This document shows positions 10,450-21,135 of a stretch of 64,000 bases of DNA, piece after piece (within the stretch, counting starts at the first letter, position 1; each line of letters opens with the position of its first letter). Source of the stretch: Sialis fuliginosa (taxonomy: Eukaryota; Arthropoda; Insecta; Megaloptera; Sialidae); contig OY540813.1 of NCBI GenBank assembly GCA_961205875.1, positions 27,809,001 through 27,873,000 on the forward strand, given 5' to 3'. The position numbers and the translations under genes are program-made. The notes under the pieces are model-generated. The model saw nothing but the letters and a program-made list of their open reading frames with translations, did not search any database and was not told the origin of the DNA.

Positions 10450-12950
10450 ATAAATACATTGAGCAAATTAAAGGTATTTTGAACTATGATAATGATCTAG
10501 GTAAAAAATTACACTCGCTCAAGATCTGAATGTTGTAAATTAAATTTTTTTAAATAACATGTAAAAAAGTTAATACACAAATGATAAAAAACTTCCAAAT
10601 TGTTAACCTATTTAAAACAAGTTTTCTGGTTATGTGAAGCTTTTAGAAAATAGAATGTGCACATATATTGTATACATTTAATTTTAAAACTTAATCTTTG
10701 TAGTTTTACTATTTTGGCTACAAAGGTTTCAAATACAAATACACCATAGAATAAATAAAATGCCGTTAAAATCTCGATTATTTTTTAAAAAGTTTTTTAG
10801 AAAACTAAATCATTGTTCATTAGAAAATGTTTTTTTTACTTTTTACAAATATGTAACTAAAGTCCCACTTTATATGTACTTGTAGGTACGTTCTACATAT
10901 TTATAAGTATGTATTTAGATATATGTACATATAACAGAACGCATATTTGTCAAGAAGCTAGCGACTACAGCGATAGACAGAAAGGAAATCCCTGAATGTA
11001 TGCTTTAAATAAAAAGAGCTCGTTTAATCTCAGTTTTCCAAACACACGAGAAGCCTTTTTCTAATTTAATTTACTTCACGAAAGTGGAAGCGGTTGAAGA
11101 GAAAAAGTGACTGTATATTTTATGTAGGAAAATTATTAATGATAGTTGTTTGGAACATCTTCATATACTTGCATTTATTATACACTTATCTTCGTATGTG
11201 GAAATATAGAGGACGTGTACTCAATGCTGAAGTACATTAATACAAAATTTTAATATTAATTTTTTCTATTTAAAAATCTTCTATTTTTTTATTATATTTA
11301 TTTTTATGAAATTTAACCACGCCACATAATTAAAATAGGAAGATAACCTACCCCAAAATAATATTTTATTTTTATGCACAAAGTTAAGTTAATATCCGCT
11401 TCCGGGTTATCTATAAATTTAATCTATAAATAGAAGTAATGGGCTTATTAAATGTAACTAGGATCATACACCTGTAGATTAAATGGACCACTTCATTATT
11501 TCCTATCCTCATTGTTCCAGGGCACTTCAGTCCTCCTAGTAACCCACATTGTACGGAGTATAGTGATGTAAATAAATACTTAAGTGTAAATGTAATTATA
11601 ATTTCATCATAAAATATACTGTTATTTTCTCTAATAATATTATAAATTATACAAATCTATTTAAACTTTTAGTAGTTTAGCCGATAAGAGCAATTTAAAA
11701 TTATAATTGTAATCAGAAATTATATTAACTTTTCTCATAGTTCGTGCTTTGTGATATAAAATTTAAAATATTATACTAGTTATATTATTTAATGATTTAT
11801 TTTAATGTAAGTAAATAAATTACCTCAGACCTCATTTTAAAAGTAATTTTGTGTAATTAGAAAATGGAGAATATTTCGAACAAAGTAAATATAAAATGTG
11901 TATTATGTTTCTAATAAAGTTATCATGTATTATAAAAATCGAAATAAAATGGCATTCGGATCGATGAAAAAACTTATTGTCATCAAGAGAATAAAACTGT
12001 GACAAACTTTTTAAAAATATATATTTCCAATCAGGAAACACATCACAAAACCGAAACAAAAGACATAAGAAAAAAAAACACGATTCCATTCACACACAAC
12101 ATTTAGTTTATTACGGATTCTACCTTTTTATCAAAACAGGCTCGAACAAAAACACATAAAAACCAGACGTTTACCATAAAACTTCTTCATAAAAACCATA
12201 AAACTTACTCCCATCAACAACAATAATATATCTGGACGAATACGCAGCGAAAATTGAACGGTACTTGGTTTGATATCGAAGCCATGTAATTGATGCTCTC
12301 AAATCAGTGTATGTCATATCAAGTAATACACGGTCACACAACATGTGCACAATATGTGATTATTTTTTGGAACGCATTTTAGTTCTGAGATATTTAGTAA
12401 AATAAAATTAAAATAAAAAATATATATAATTATTTTTATACATGTCCGTTAAAAACATTAACTAGAAAGTCTAGATTTTCCTAGAGCGCACATCTTTTGT
12501 TTTAAGCAAACGCATTTACTAGTTTATGCGCAAAAACTCTAATATTTAATTATTATTAGAATCAACATTAACTTGTACATAAACTATTTTAATTAAAACA
12601 ATATCTTCCATTTAACTTCCAATACAATAACCGTTTAATAGTGGATATCAAAATGTATATTAAAAAAGAACATTACTCAAAGAAAACCTCAAAAAGTCGA
12701 TACAAATATTAAAAGACTTTAAAAACTTTTATTACGTTCAAACCTACAATGATCGGCCAATAAGCAAAATCCTACAGCTTCGTGTGTCCATGTGTCTCCA
12801 AACAGTGAAAAAGAAAATATCCAAAATTGTATTTAATCAATATTTTAAAAGTAAATCTGATTTGAAATTACATCAAAATCCAGGTATGCGTTATATCAAC
12901 AAAAAAAAAAACTCTACCCCTACTTCAAACAGAAGTAAGAAAATTTACAG
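10450..12950. other. AT-rich intron, nothing recognised
   Basis: No shared repeats, long hairpins or convincing exons. The 85-residue - strand frame at 11832-12089 is compositionally driven (F/S/L/I-rich). Confidence 0.45.
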
Positions 12951-13145
12951 AGGCTAGGCACTAATGCTCTTTCCCCGTACAAGTTGTTGCATTGAAGGTG
13001 ATCTGGGAAATCAGCTAATGCGATACAAACGTGTCGGTTCGCAAAGAACTATGGCTTACGGGTTCACTCCTTTACACTGTCTGGATGCTACTGTAGAGGT
13101 TACAATTAAGGGCAACCTCTAATTACCATTGCTCTTTCATTTTAT
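12951..13145. other. GC-richer patch upstream of the Rbp6 exon, candidate regulatory element
   Basis: A non-repetitive block about 0.7-0.85 kb before the exon, including a small perfect stem AGAGGTT/AACCTCT (13095-13101 with 13114-13120) next to caattaag and taattac homeodomain-like cores. Function is unproven. It may be a splicing or enhancer element. Confidence 0.25.
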
Positions 13146-13786
13146 TAGAACATACAACCACTTGTACATGAAATGGAGGGGTTTGTAAATCCGTAAATTT
13201 TGTCGTTCTGTACGTAGATATTGGTTCTATTCAGAAATTAACATATAACTACCTAATATAACAAATTTGTATAAATATATGTATATATTGTCACTAATTA
13301 TTCGAATTTTGATAGTTTGTTTAATAGTTAATCGCTTTGGCTTCTAAACGGGCGACATATCAATATAAGGAATAGGATATCTTGTACGATAACAAGTACA
13401 TTTCCAATTATGATTTATCTATAAAAAGCATTAGAACTATTATTAAATATATTTTTTTAAATCATTTCGTTACTTTAATTTAAGCTTCCAATCATTTTTA
13501 TTATTATCTTTGTAAATTGTTGTTTCCGGAGATTCGGGCAAACTAAAAGCAATGGTACAACAATGATCTCGAATCTATGTTTTCCGTTTGTAATTCTGTT
13601 GGATATTGTCATTTCTACTCTATTTTATGTGTTTATTTTATGACACTTAGAAATCGAGACCCTTAAACACCACGCATTTCATTTTTTATAGTGCGTTATC
13701 AAGTTTGAAAGTAAACTATGTACCTACAGTATCTGTCAAATATACCATTATACATTTGTATTTATTTTAAGGGATATTTACTCATT

Positions 13787-13803
13787 ACATTTTTCTTTTT
13801 CAG
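13787..13803 (+). other. 3' splice site (polypyrimidine tract and CAG) of the Rbp6 exon
   Basis: A nearly uninterrupted T/C tract from 13790 runs into CAG at 13801-13803, immediately before the in-frame ATC codon of the exon. A plausible branch site lies in the ctcattac stretch at 13781-13788. This fixes the exon start and the + strand orientation of the host gene. Confidence 0.88.
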
Positions 13804-13852
13804 ATCGAGGATGCTATGCTCATGTTCGACAAACAAACAAATAGGCACAGAG
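13804..13852 (+). CDS. Rbp6: Rbp6 (Musashi-family RNA-binding protein) internal exon, part of RRM2
   Basis: This 49-bp exon reads IEDAMLMFDKQTNRHR plus the first base of the next codon. The peptide is the beta2-beta3 segment of the second RNA-recognition motif of Musashi proteins, which in the family continues directly into the RNP1 motif RGFGFVTF. The vertebrate form has V and T where this has I and Q, and the I/Q pair is what I recall for insect Rbp6. The family binds UAG-containing sites in mRNA 3' UTRs and controls translation in neural and stem-cell contexts. The exon starts in phase 0 and ends in phase 1, so skipping it would shift the frame and destroy RRM2. Flanking splice sites are strong: a T-rich tract with CAG before it and AG|gtaagt after it. 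The FGFVTF exon downstream and the VGG exon upstream are not visible, so they must lie outside the window. Paralogue choice (Rbp6 versus msi) is less certain than the family. Confidence 0.93.
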
Positions 13853-13858
13853 GTAAGT
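13853..13858 (+). other. 5' splice site GTAAGT of the Rbp6 exon
   Basis: The exon ends AG and is followed by gtaagt, a consensus-perfect U1 site. It lies at the position where the Musashi reading frame breaks after the first base of the glycine codon. Confidence 0.9.
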
Positions 13859-15440
13859 GTTTTGTTATAGTCTTATTAAATATATGTATATATTATATAT
13901 ATTTACGATATGCTATCTTATACTAATGGATTAGTATCGAATATTTATAATGTTAACTTCCTCTTAAACGCTTTCGACAATGTACCATTACTCGGAAATA
14001 AAATAGGAAATTAAAGTCAGTAAAAGTTTATTTTTTCTTATGTTTGCTAACCTGTGGACATTGGTTTCTACCCTCGCCGCGCAAGTAGATACGGGAAGTA
14101 GGAAGGAGACGTAGAAAATGAGCTAACATTTCCAGGAAAATTGTGAAGTTTTCGGTAGCCATCGTCCATTTATACATGAGAAACTTTTTTGTGATGAACC
14201 TAATGCATTAGACCGAATCATTTCACCCTACTGATTGTTACATCTTGAATTCTTTATCAACTCACCCTCCATCTCCTTTTAATTTGCTTTCGGCTGCATC
14301 GTTCCCTCTCGTAAGTATCTTGAAAAGTATTTTGTTACCCTGCTCAGGTTTGCTTCAATAACTTCAACTACTACTACATAAAAGTTTCTGCTTCCACAAC
14401 TAAAATTTCACAATGTATTTATTTGTTTTTCGTACCATTTCCTTTACTTTATTAAATTCCGCAAAATTCAATGATTTACACTGATTTCTGCAATTTCATT
14501 CTTTTGTTATGTCGTGCTACTTTAATTTGAAAACTTTTATTCATTGCATTTATTGTTCAATAAGAAATAATCATAATTCATATACATATGTATACCAGTA
14601 TTGATAACCTAACTTCATTTCCACTGCTATTTGTATATTAGTATTATATAAATATTAATGAATTAACGATAATTACTCTAAGGGATTCAAATTATGCTAA
14701 AAAACTAAAGACGGTACTGATATACGTTTCTTCTTCCTCCCAATATGATTTATTATGAATGATTTGACGTAGTTTTCATAACAAATAACATGCGTAACTG
14801 TGAATCACCTAATTTGTCACATAATTAATCACCCTTTCAGTCGTGAAAAACTGGCGATTTCTCTGTCGATAACTTTCCGTAGACGAGGCAATATATATCA
14901 GACTCGTATCGCTTCCCATAATTCAAAATCATAAAATATACTTTTTGTACCCCGCGTTTTTTCAACTGAAATATGAATCTACTTTACTCTTTGCAATAGT
15001 TGAGGTCAAGTTATTATCCAATATATCAGGTACGCTATTGTATATGAAACTCGAAAAAAGTTTTAGCATCTACATTTTCCTACTGCACTGCATTTTGTTT
15101 TCATGTTATTAATATATTCTTTCAAGTAATCTTACTCAATCAATATTACTTTATTTATCGTTGTTTGTATAGTTCTAAAAGAAATGTGGATATCTTAGAC
15201 TAACAATAAGTATATTTGTGTGAACGTACTTTATTTTAGGTTTATTTTGACGTGAATAACGTCTAGTGTTTCAGGCCAAATACTGGGTGGGCATTTCAGA
15301 AACTTGATGTAACACGGAGAGATCAGTTTTGCGCGCCAGGGTTTTGGTCTCAAATTATAGATCTTGATTAGGTCTACGAGATACAAGTAAAATCAAAACA
15401 TTTAATCAGGTGATAAATTTAATATTATCCAAAAACAACA
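13859..15440. other. Proximal downstream intron, nothing recognised
   Basis: AT-rich sequence with minor GC-richer spots (14060-14150, 14280-14320, 15290-15350). No second exon, repeat family member or hairpin stands out. Confidence 0.4.
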
Positions 15441-15446
15441 ACAAAA

Positions 15447-15745
15447 AATTACATTTTGTATGTCAACGATTGCGCTTGTAAATATTAACGAAATGAATCG
15501 AAAAAAAATTACAGCATATTAGAATATATTCTCTACGACCTAACATTTTTAATTTTTTTGTTAAAGGTTTTTAATTTGAATAAATGAATAAAAAGTAAAT
15601 TTCGTATTTCCACGATTTCGCTAGTAAATAATAATTAATTGAATACAAAAAAATATAACAGTATAATACGCAGTAACGTTTTTAATTTTTTTATTAAAGT
15701 TTTTTTAAATTAAATAAAAAAAAGGTTATTTTGTATTAATTAATT
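15447..15745 (+). repeat. Tandem duplication, ~145-bp unit, two copies
   Basis: Unit 1 begins ttttgtatgtcaacgattgcgc and unit 2 begins tttcgtatttccacgatttcgc. Both continue through gtaaata, an aaaaaaatta/aaaaatata block, an acg/aac-tttttaattttttt block and a ttaaag(g/t)tttt end. A third start (ggttattttgtatt) follows at about 15735. Identity is moderate, so the duplication is old. Confidence 0.7.
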
Positions 15746-17370
15746 AATTGTTTTTATGTTCGTACAAATCATAAGAAATAACAATAACTATATTAAGTTT
15801 TATTTAACCGACACAGTCACACCCATTTTTTGTGCTGTTTTGATTTATACATACGTGAATGAAACTGCAAAGAATAACAGACATCTTCTGTGGATTATAT
15901 GACCAACGTTTCGTCACATATTTTAGTGGACATTATCAGGATAGTTTCAAAAACTTTAAATCAATCCTTAATGATTCATAGAAGCGAAAATCTGTTATAT
16001 TTTAATAGGGCTATAAAAATGCAGTATTTGTACATTCGTCTGGACTCCACCCCCTTCACAGTAACTAGCTACTTTTATTTACATCTCCGTCATAGAAATT
16101 TTATGCAACGCATAAAAAATATATCTAAAGTTCGATCTTGAAATTCAGAATATGTTGATTAGGCAACAATTCGACGGAATAACCTTTCGTTCTAATTTCT
16201 CAAAGGTCACGTGATCGAATGAAACCGTCTAAATACAGAGTCTCAACGCACGCTATCAAAGAATGTTTCGTATATATAAAGAGGGCTGTAATAGGGAAAT
16301 TGTAGAATACGAAATTAAATCATGATAATTTATATTTTTATAATATCACTTCGTATTATTTATTCTAGAACTAGAATAAAAAAAATATTATTAAAAAAAT
16401 TAATTAACCTTTTTTTCTATTTTATTATCACTATTACAAAAAATTCAAAAACTATTATAATAGATATTTATAAGCCCTCAATTGATGAGTTTTGTAAATA
16501 GTTAATTTGAAAATATTACTATGATATACGTTCCGATTTCAATAAAAATAAACATTAAAATACACGTTTAATAAAATAGAAATGGTCGGCTTTAACCCGG
16601 AAAGCTGTTTTTTTATTATAATCACGTATAAAGCTGTGTAACGGAGCTTTCATTTTCCCAGTAAACTATATCAGGTATATCAGGAAGGTCATGCATCATG
16701 GTCGTCCTCCAGGGAAGTCGCAGATTGATCGATTATTCACAATTCTCAACGGACATGTTAGAATATTGAAACTATAAATTGATTATTTTATCACGAGAAG
16801 ATTAAATGTATTTTTTTTTATCCAAAGTGTGTGTTTATGATTTCTTGTTTACCAAACTGAATAACAAATATAAGTATGTTATTAATGATTGTTACTTCGT
16901 TATATATTTTTTAATTTTTTGTTTATATATTATCTGTTTGTTATTTCTTATCGGATAAATAAAATATATATAAATAGCTTTATTTTGAATTAGTAACTGT
17001 ATACATATTATTTCTAAAACAAGTGCGACCCGTGTAGTTTTTTTTCACTAAAATAAAATAACCGATAAAATTTAAATCACACTGTGAATTAGTAATTTGA
17101 AAATATTTTGAATATAGACATTGCAATAGCATATTTACCTATAAAAGTTTCGCGTGTCGAGGGTTATCCAAAATCCATCGCTGATATACATGTAATATAT
17201 TTGTTGTTATTTAGTTATAAATAAAAGAAATTACAATTTTTAAGTTCATTATTTTCCTTTGATTGTAATAATTTTAATGAATGATTCATTCAAAAGATAC
17301 AATGGAATAAACTGTTGAATAAGTAAGACAATTTGTAGTAATCCATAATTAAATTTAACCTTCATAACTC
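15746..17370. other. AT-rich intron, little recognised
   Basis: The GC-richer spot at 16650-16735 (aggtatatcaggaaggtcatg and following) could be a conserved element. The open frame 15890-16141 is unrecognised. The rest is low-complexity AT. Confidence 0.35.
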
Positions 17371-17373
17371 AAA

Positions 17374-17600
17374 TCAGATCGGTATTAAAGCGATGAAATA
17401 GGATAATACAATATGAACAAATTGGTTCGAATACATTCCAATGTATACGGGTATAGGCGGCTGTGCTTTGCAACGCCGCCTTCGATGACAAGTGTGAGAA
17501 ATGTCTAGTAATGCGTCACATTTGTTTTTGCGACCACCATATGTTGCTCTGTTAGAATAACTGTTCTCCCTCAAGTCCGTAATCCGTGGATATATCTTTT
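17374..17600. other. GC-richer patch with a small GC hairpin
   Basis: It contains AGGCGGC (17455-17461) and GCCGCCT (17475-17481), a perfect 7-bp GC stem with a 13-nt loop, in otherwise AT-rich DNA. It is overlapped by an unrecognised - strand frame. A regulatory or RNA-structural role is possible but unproven. Confidence 0.25.
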
Positions 17601-17815
17601 CGACTTGAATTGAAGATTGAAATAGTGGATCAAACTATTGTAACACAATGGCGGCCCATTCACCTAAGCAACTAGATCTACGGATTTACGTTTTATGTAT
17701 ATCTTTGTACCACCTCTTTTTTCGTTCATGGAATTTGGGGATTACATATTTTCGAATTGTATTTTCATATATTTGATGATGGATTAAGCGTTCATTATAT
17801 TTATTTTTATTGTAT

Positions 17816-17847
17816 TGAGAGTAATTGATTATAATCAATTACTCTCA
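17816..17847. repeat. Perfect 32-bp palindrome
   Basis: Each half is tgagagtaattgatta and the two halves are exact reverse complements with no spacer. Each half also carries a TAATTGATTA homeodomain-like core, so it could be a paired homeodomain or LIM-HD site rather than a mobile relic. Confidence 0.8.
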
Positions 17848-18908
17848 TAATTATTATTGATATATTTTAAATGCCTAGTTCAGGAATCGACAGTTTATCA
17901 CACAAATATCGAGTCTTAACCGTCGAATTAGCGTAAGTTATTTTTTAAATGTATTACGATAAAATTATGTTCCTTCTAACATTTTAACAGTAAATCTCAG
18001 GGTTTCAACGATTTTGCGATACAATTCTCAATTATGTCAAATTGTCACTTTTGATAATTCGGCAGTTTATATTATTGTATATAAAAATACGAATAATATT
18101 AAATAATACAAATATTCACTTACAGGACCATTTTAGGCACAATAAAAAATGTAACTAGATTCTATTTACCTACATTGTATATAAGAAAAATATATTGTAT
18201 AAAATATTATAATTATATATTAATATATAATTTAATGTAATGTATGACATCAGCTGTGACGTCCAATCTGGCATTAAAAAGAAAATCCGTTATGCCTGTG
18301 AATCTTAAGGTCACTCTACAGTAGTCTACAGGGTTAAAAAAGATTCTTCGTCTAAATACGCCACTGACACGGATAGTCTTATATGTAGAGATACTATCAA
18401 AAATCAATAAACCCTATCTTATAAATATATCATCCAATTTCTTTTATAAATCAATAATCCTATAATATCTGACCTCTGACGTAAGCTGGATAACTTTCTA
18501 TACTCATCAATTATTTATTTATACTTTGATTTCATAGATTACTATCATATAGTATGTAGACTACGCGTGCCAGACAAAATTTATATTCCTTACATTTGGT
18601 TGTTTAAATTAATTAAATGAATGTATCTTTGATATGTTAATATATACCCTATAAATAAAGCATATTTATTTAAAAATATTTTCCATCTGCAATAAAAAAT
18701 ATTAAATGAATTACATAATTATTTTTACGTTTAAAAAAATGTGAGTTATAGTTTTTAATTTGTTTAATAAATATACAAAATACAACACTGTATCGATATT
18801 AAACCTACCTTTATTAATTACTATAATAATCCAGTTTCAATTAAAATATTAATTTTTCTCTTGCAATAAATTCAATTACGTTTGATATAAATTGAATAAT
18901 TGGATAAT
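17848..18908. other. AT-rich intron, nothing recognised
   Basis: The short block at 18235-18380 is less AT-rich and bears an unrecognised 64-residue - strand frame. No other structure was seen. Confidence 0.35.
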
Positions 18909-18980
18909 TTAGTAATACCATTAGTGACTATAAATAGAGAATTAGGATATGAGAACTATTTATAATTGATGTATTACTAA
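18909..18980 (+). repeat. 72-nt imperfect hairpin
   Basis: The outer stem TTAGTAATAC pairs exactly with GTATTACTAA, and an inner stem tataaatag pairs with ctatttata. They are separated by a 4-nt bulge difference and an 18-nt loop. The size resembles a pre-miRNA but the arms match no microRNA I recognise. Confidence 0.5.
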
Positions 18981-20068
18981 CCGATATTTGTTATTTTCCG
19001 GGAAACAGAATTGTTAACATTGTATTTTCCTGGATTTTTACATTCGGGTACATATATTCCTACTTTTCAGAAAATATTAAAAATATTTAATTCATATTTT
19101 AATCAATTGTGAAAAGAGATGACTTAAAAAAGTGTGATTTTAAAATTGGAAGATGCCACACCTCATGTTTTATTACAGACGCGACAAAAAGTATTTAAGT
19201 GCGTTTGTAAAAGTACTTAAGTACATTTTTGTATAAAAAGTTCTTATAGGTAATTGTACTCAAATAATTTTTTGGTAGGAAATCGTCACATAAAGGTATT
19301 ACATTTATAAGAATGTAAATATTCAAAAATCGTGTTCTTTAACTTTAAAAATCGTACAAATTCATTGAAGTAACCAAAATTAGTATTTCTTATGAACCGT
19401 TTTTAAAAATTGATTAATAAAGCATTGTTTATGCAAAATATATTAAATTATACGACATCATTCCACACACGCTTTGTGTTCTATTTCCAATTTTATCGTC
19501 AATTCATCGCAAATGTGTTCTACACAATATTCTATCATGCAACTAAATTGTATTAAAAAGATTTCAAAATTGTCGTTGTTGTAATACTATTCTTTGGATT
19601 TTACTATCAGAGATTCGGTTTTATTTACGTTTTTCTTTGGATTCAATTCAATCAAGGGAGATTTTGTTTAAAACCTCGTACGAATTTTAAAATACTTATT
19701 GTTAGATACAGAAGTACACACTGTATAGAAACTGATTTTCAATCTTATATTTATATATTAAACTATTTTGTAGTTTTTTGTTTGTTAATATGTACACAAT
19801 ATTGTAGCTTTAGTTATAGCATTTTAATTAAATTATTTTTAAATTTTTAATTAACTGCAAGTATCATTCCATAATTTTCCCAATTCTAAATATATGCTGA
19901 GCATAGATTATTATCTTTTTTAAACTAACTAACTGAAAAGATGCGGAAAGATAGCATTTTTTGTTCGACGACGAAAATTTTAATAGTTTTCCACGTAAAT
20001 TTAAATTTTATTTAATCAAAATGTATCGTCGTCTTAGTTTTCAATTAGAAAAAAATAAAGGAGAAAAC
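18981..20068. other. AT-rich intron, nothing recognised
   Basis: A small aagta(t/c)ttaagt duplication at 19190-19225 is the only structure noted. The frame starting at 19961 runs into the R1 repeat and is spurious. Confidence 0.4.
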
Positions 20069-20627
20069 AACATCTGCCAAGTAAATGCACAGTGCTTCCT
20101 CGTGCTAAATTCAGCAAAGGTAGTTAATTATTCAACAATTTAAATAAAAACCGATAGTGTTTATATGAATTGCCTGGCATTAACCATTTAAGTTTTATAC
20201 AATTTTACTAAAAAAATATTAGTTCGAAATTTTTCTTAAAACGCATCTGAATATTTTTTCATATATTTTTAATTTTTTGACAATTTCAATCTAAATCTAA
20301 ATTTATATTTATGTGTCACCTCTCCTCCTTAAACACGATTTTGATCAAGCCAGACTCAACCATCCGACCAAGTTTCAATAATATCGATTTAGTGGTTCAT
20401 GAGTTATGCGTGTGACAAGGATTCAGGGGACAGACGGACACACACACACGGACGGACGGACGGACGGACGGAGACACGGATAGACAGACAGACACGAAAG
20501 AAGTGTTTGTCTTGACGTGAAACGGAAAGATAAATTTAAAATTTTGAAATCGGAGAACATTTTTTGTGTCTCATTCTAAAACGATCACAAAGCTTCTCGT
20601 ATCTTCGATATTGCGAGGAAGCAAAAT
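20069..20627 (+). repeat. Dispersed repeat family R1, copy 2
   Basis: It extends further 5' than copy 1, sharing aacatctgccaagtaaatg and tgcttcctcgtgctaaattc with copy 4. It lacks about 300 bp of the middle present in copy 4. The 3' end has the intact hairpin GCTTCTCG (20592-20599) with CGAGGAAGC (20614-20622), then AAAAT. It includes a (GGAC)n tract at 20449-20470. The tgcttcctcg near its 5' side and cgaggaagca at its 3' end are inverted copies of each other, so a terminal-inverted-repeat element is an alternative to a retroelement. Confidence 0.85.
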
Positions 20628-21030
20628 ACTATGAATAGTGGTTCTCGTGCGTATACAAAGATACTAATTCGTGAGTTTTATCATCGTACGTACTATTTTT
20701 AAATATATGAATAAGTGAATATAATAATAATAATAAAGTCATATAATACAGTAAAAATTCATTCTCTCTTCGTTTTTTTGATTTTGATTTGAAAATTAGG
20801 TCAATGTAGTACTATTGTAGATTTCAATAGATACTGTACACTGTTCATGCATTAAAATCTAAAACAATTACCCCAAATTCGAATATCAAACACATCCAAA
20901 GCACTAAAGTAAATGTATCCATATTAATACGTCACAATATACGAATTTAGTGCATCAACGTGCACGTATCTCCCACCGTCTTCATCAGAGATACATAATC
21001 TAGTAACTCCACCGTTCCACAACATCACCA
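20628..21030. other. AT-rich intron, nothing recognised
   Basis: No repeat or open frame of note. Confidence 0.4.
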
Positions 21031-21135
21031 TTAATTGCATTACAGGGGTTTATGGAATGTTCACCTGGTTACATAATGCATATACCTCACAGGTGTTGCG
21101 GGTAACGTTATAAAGGGATTATTTGCAATCGCCCT
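21031..21135. promoter_or_regulatory. Candidate conserved element with inverted E-boxes
   Basis: Two E-boxes (CACCTG near 21062 and CAGGTG near 21092) flank a gttacataatgcat core with an octamer-like half-site, followed by gttgcgggtaacgttataaa. The block is non-repetitive and GC-richer than its flanks. The role is inferred only. Confidence 0.3.

Larger units (their letters stand above)
1..13803 (+). other. Rbp6: Upstream giant intron of Rbp6 (partial)
   Basis: No conserved coding exon was found between the window start and the acceptor at 13803, so this is read as the 3' part of an intron longer than 13.8 kb. It contains a duplicated 286-bp-period repeat, a truncated MITE copy, a dispersed-repeat copy, hAT debris and a hairpin, all listed separately. 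A non-coding alternative first exon or a nested gene cannot be excluded from sequence alone. Confidence 0.7.

Noticed and set aside
17420..17440. Possible tRNA B-box (ggttcgaat)
   Set aside because: No A-box at proper spacing and no cloverleaf. The same is true for ggttcgaaa near 33213.
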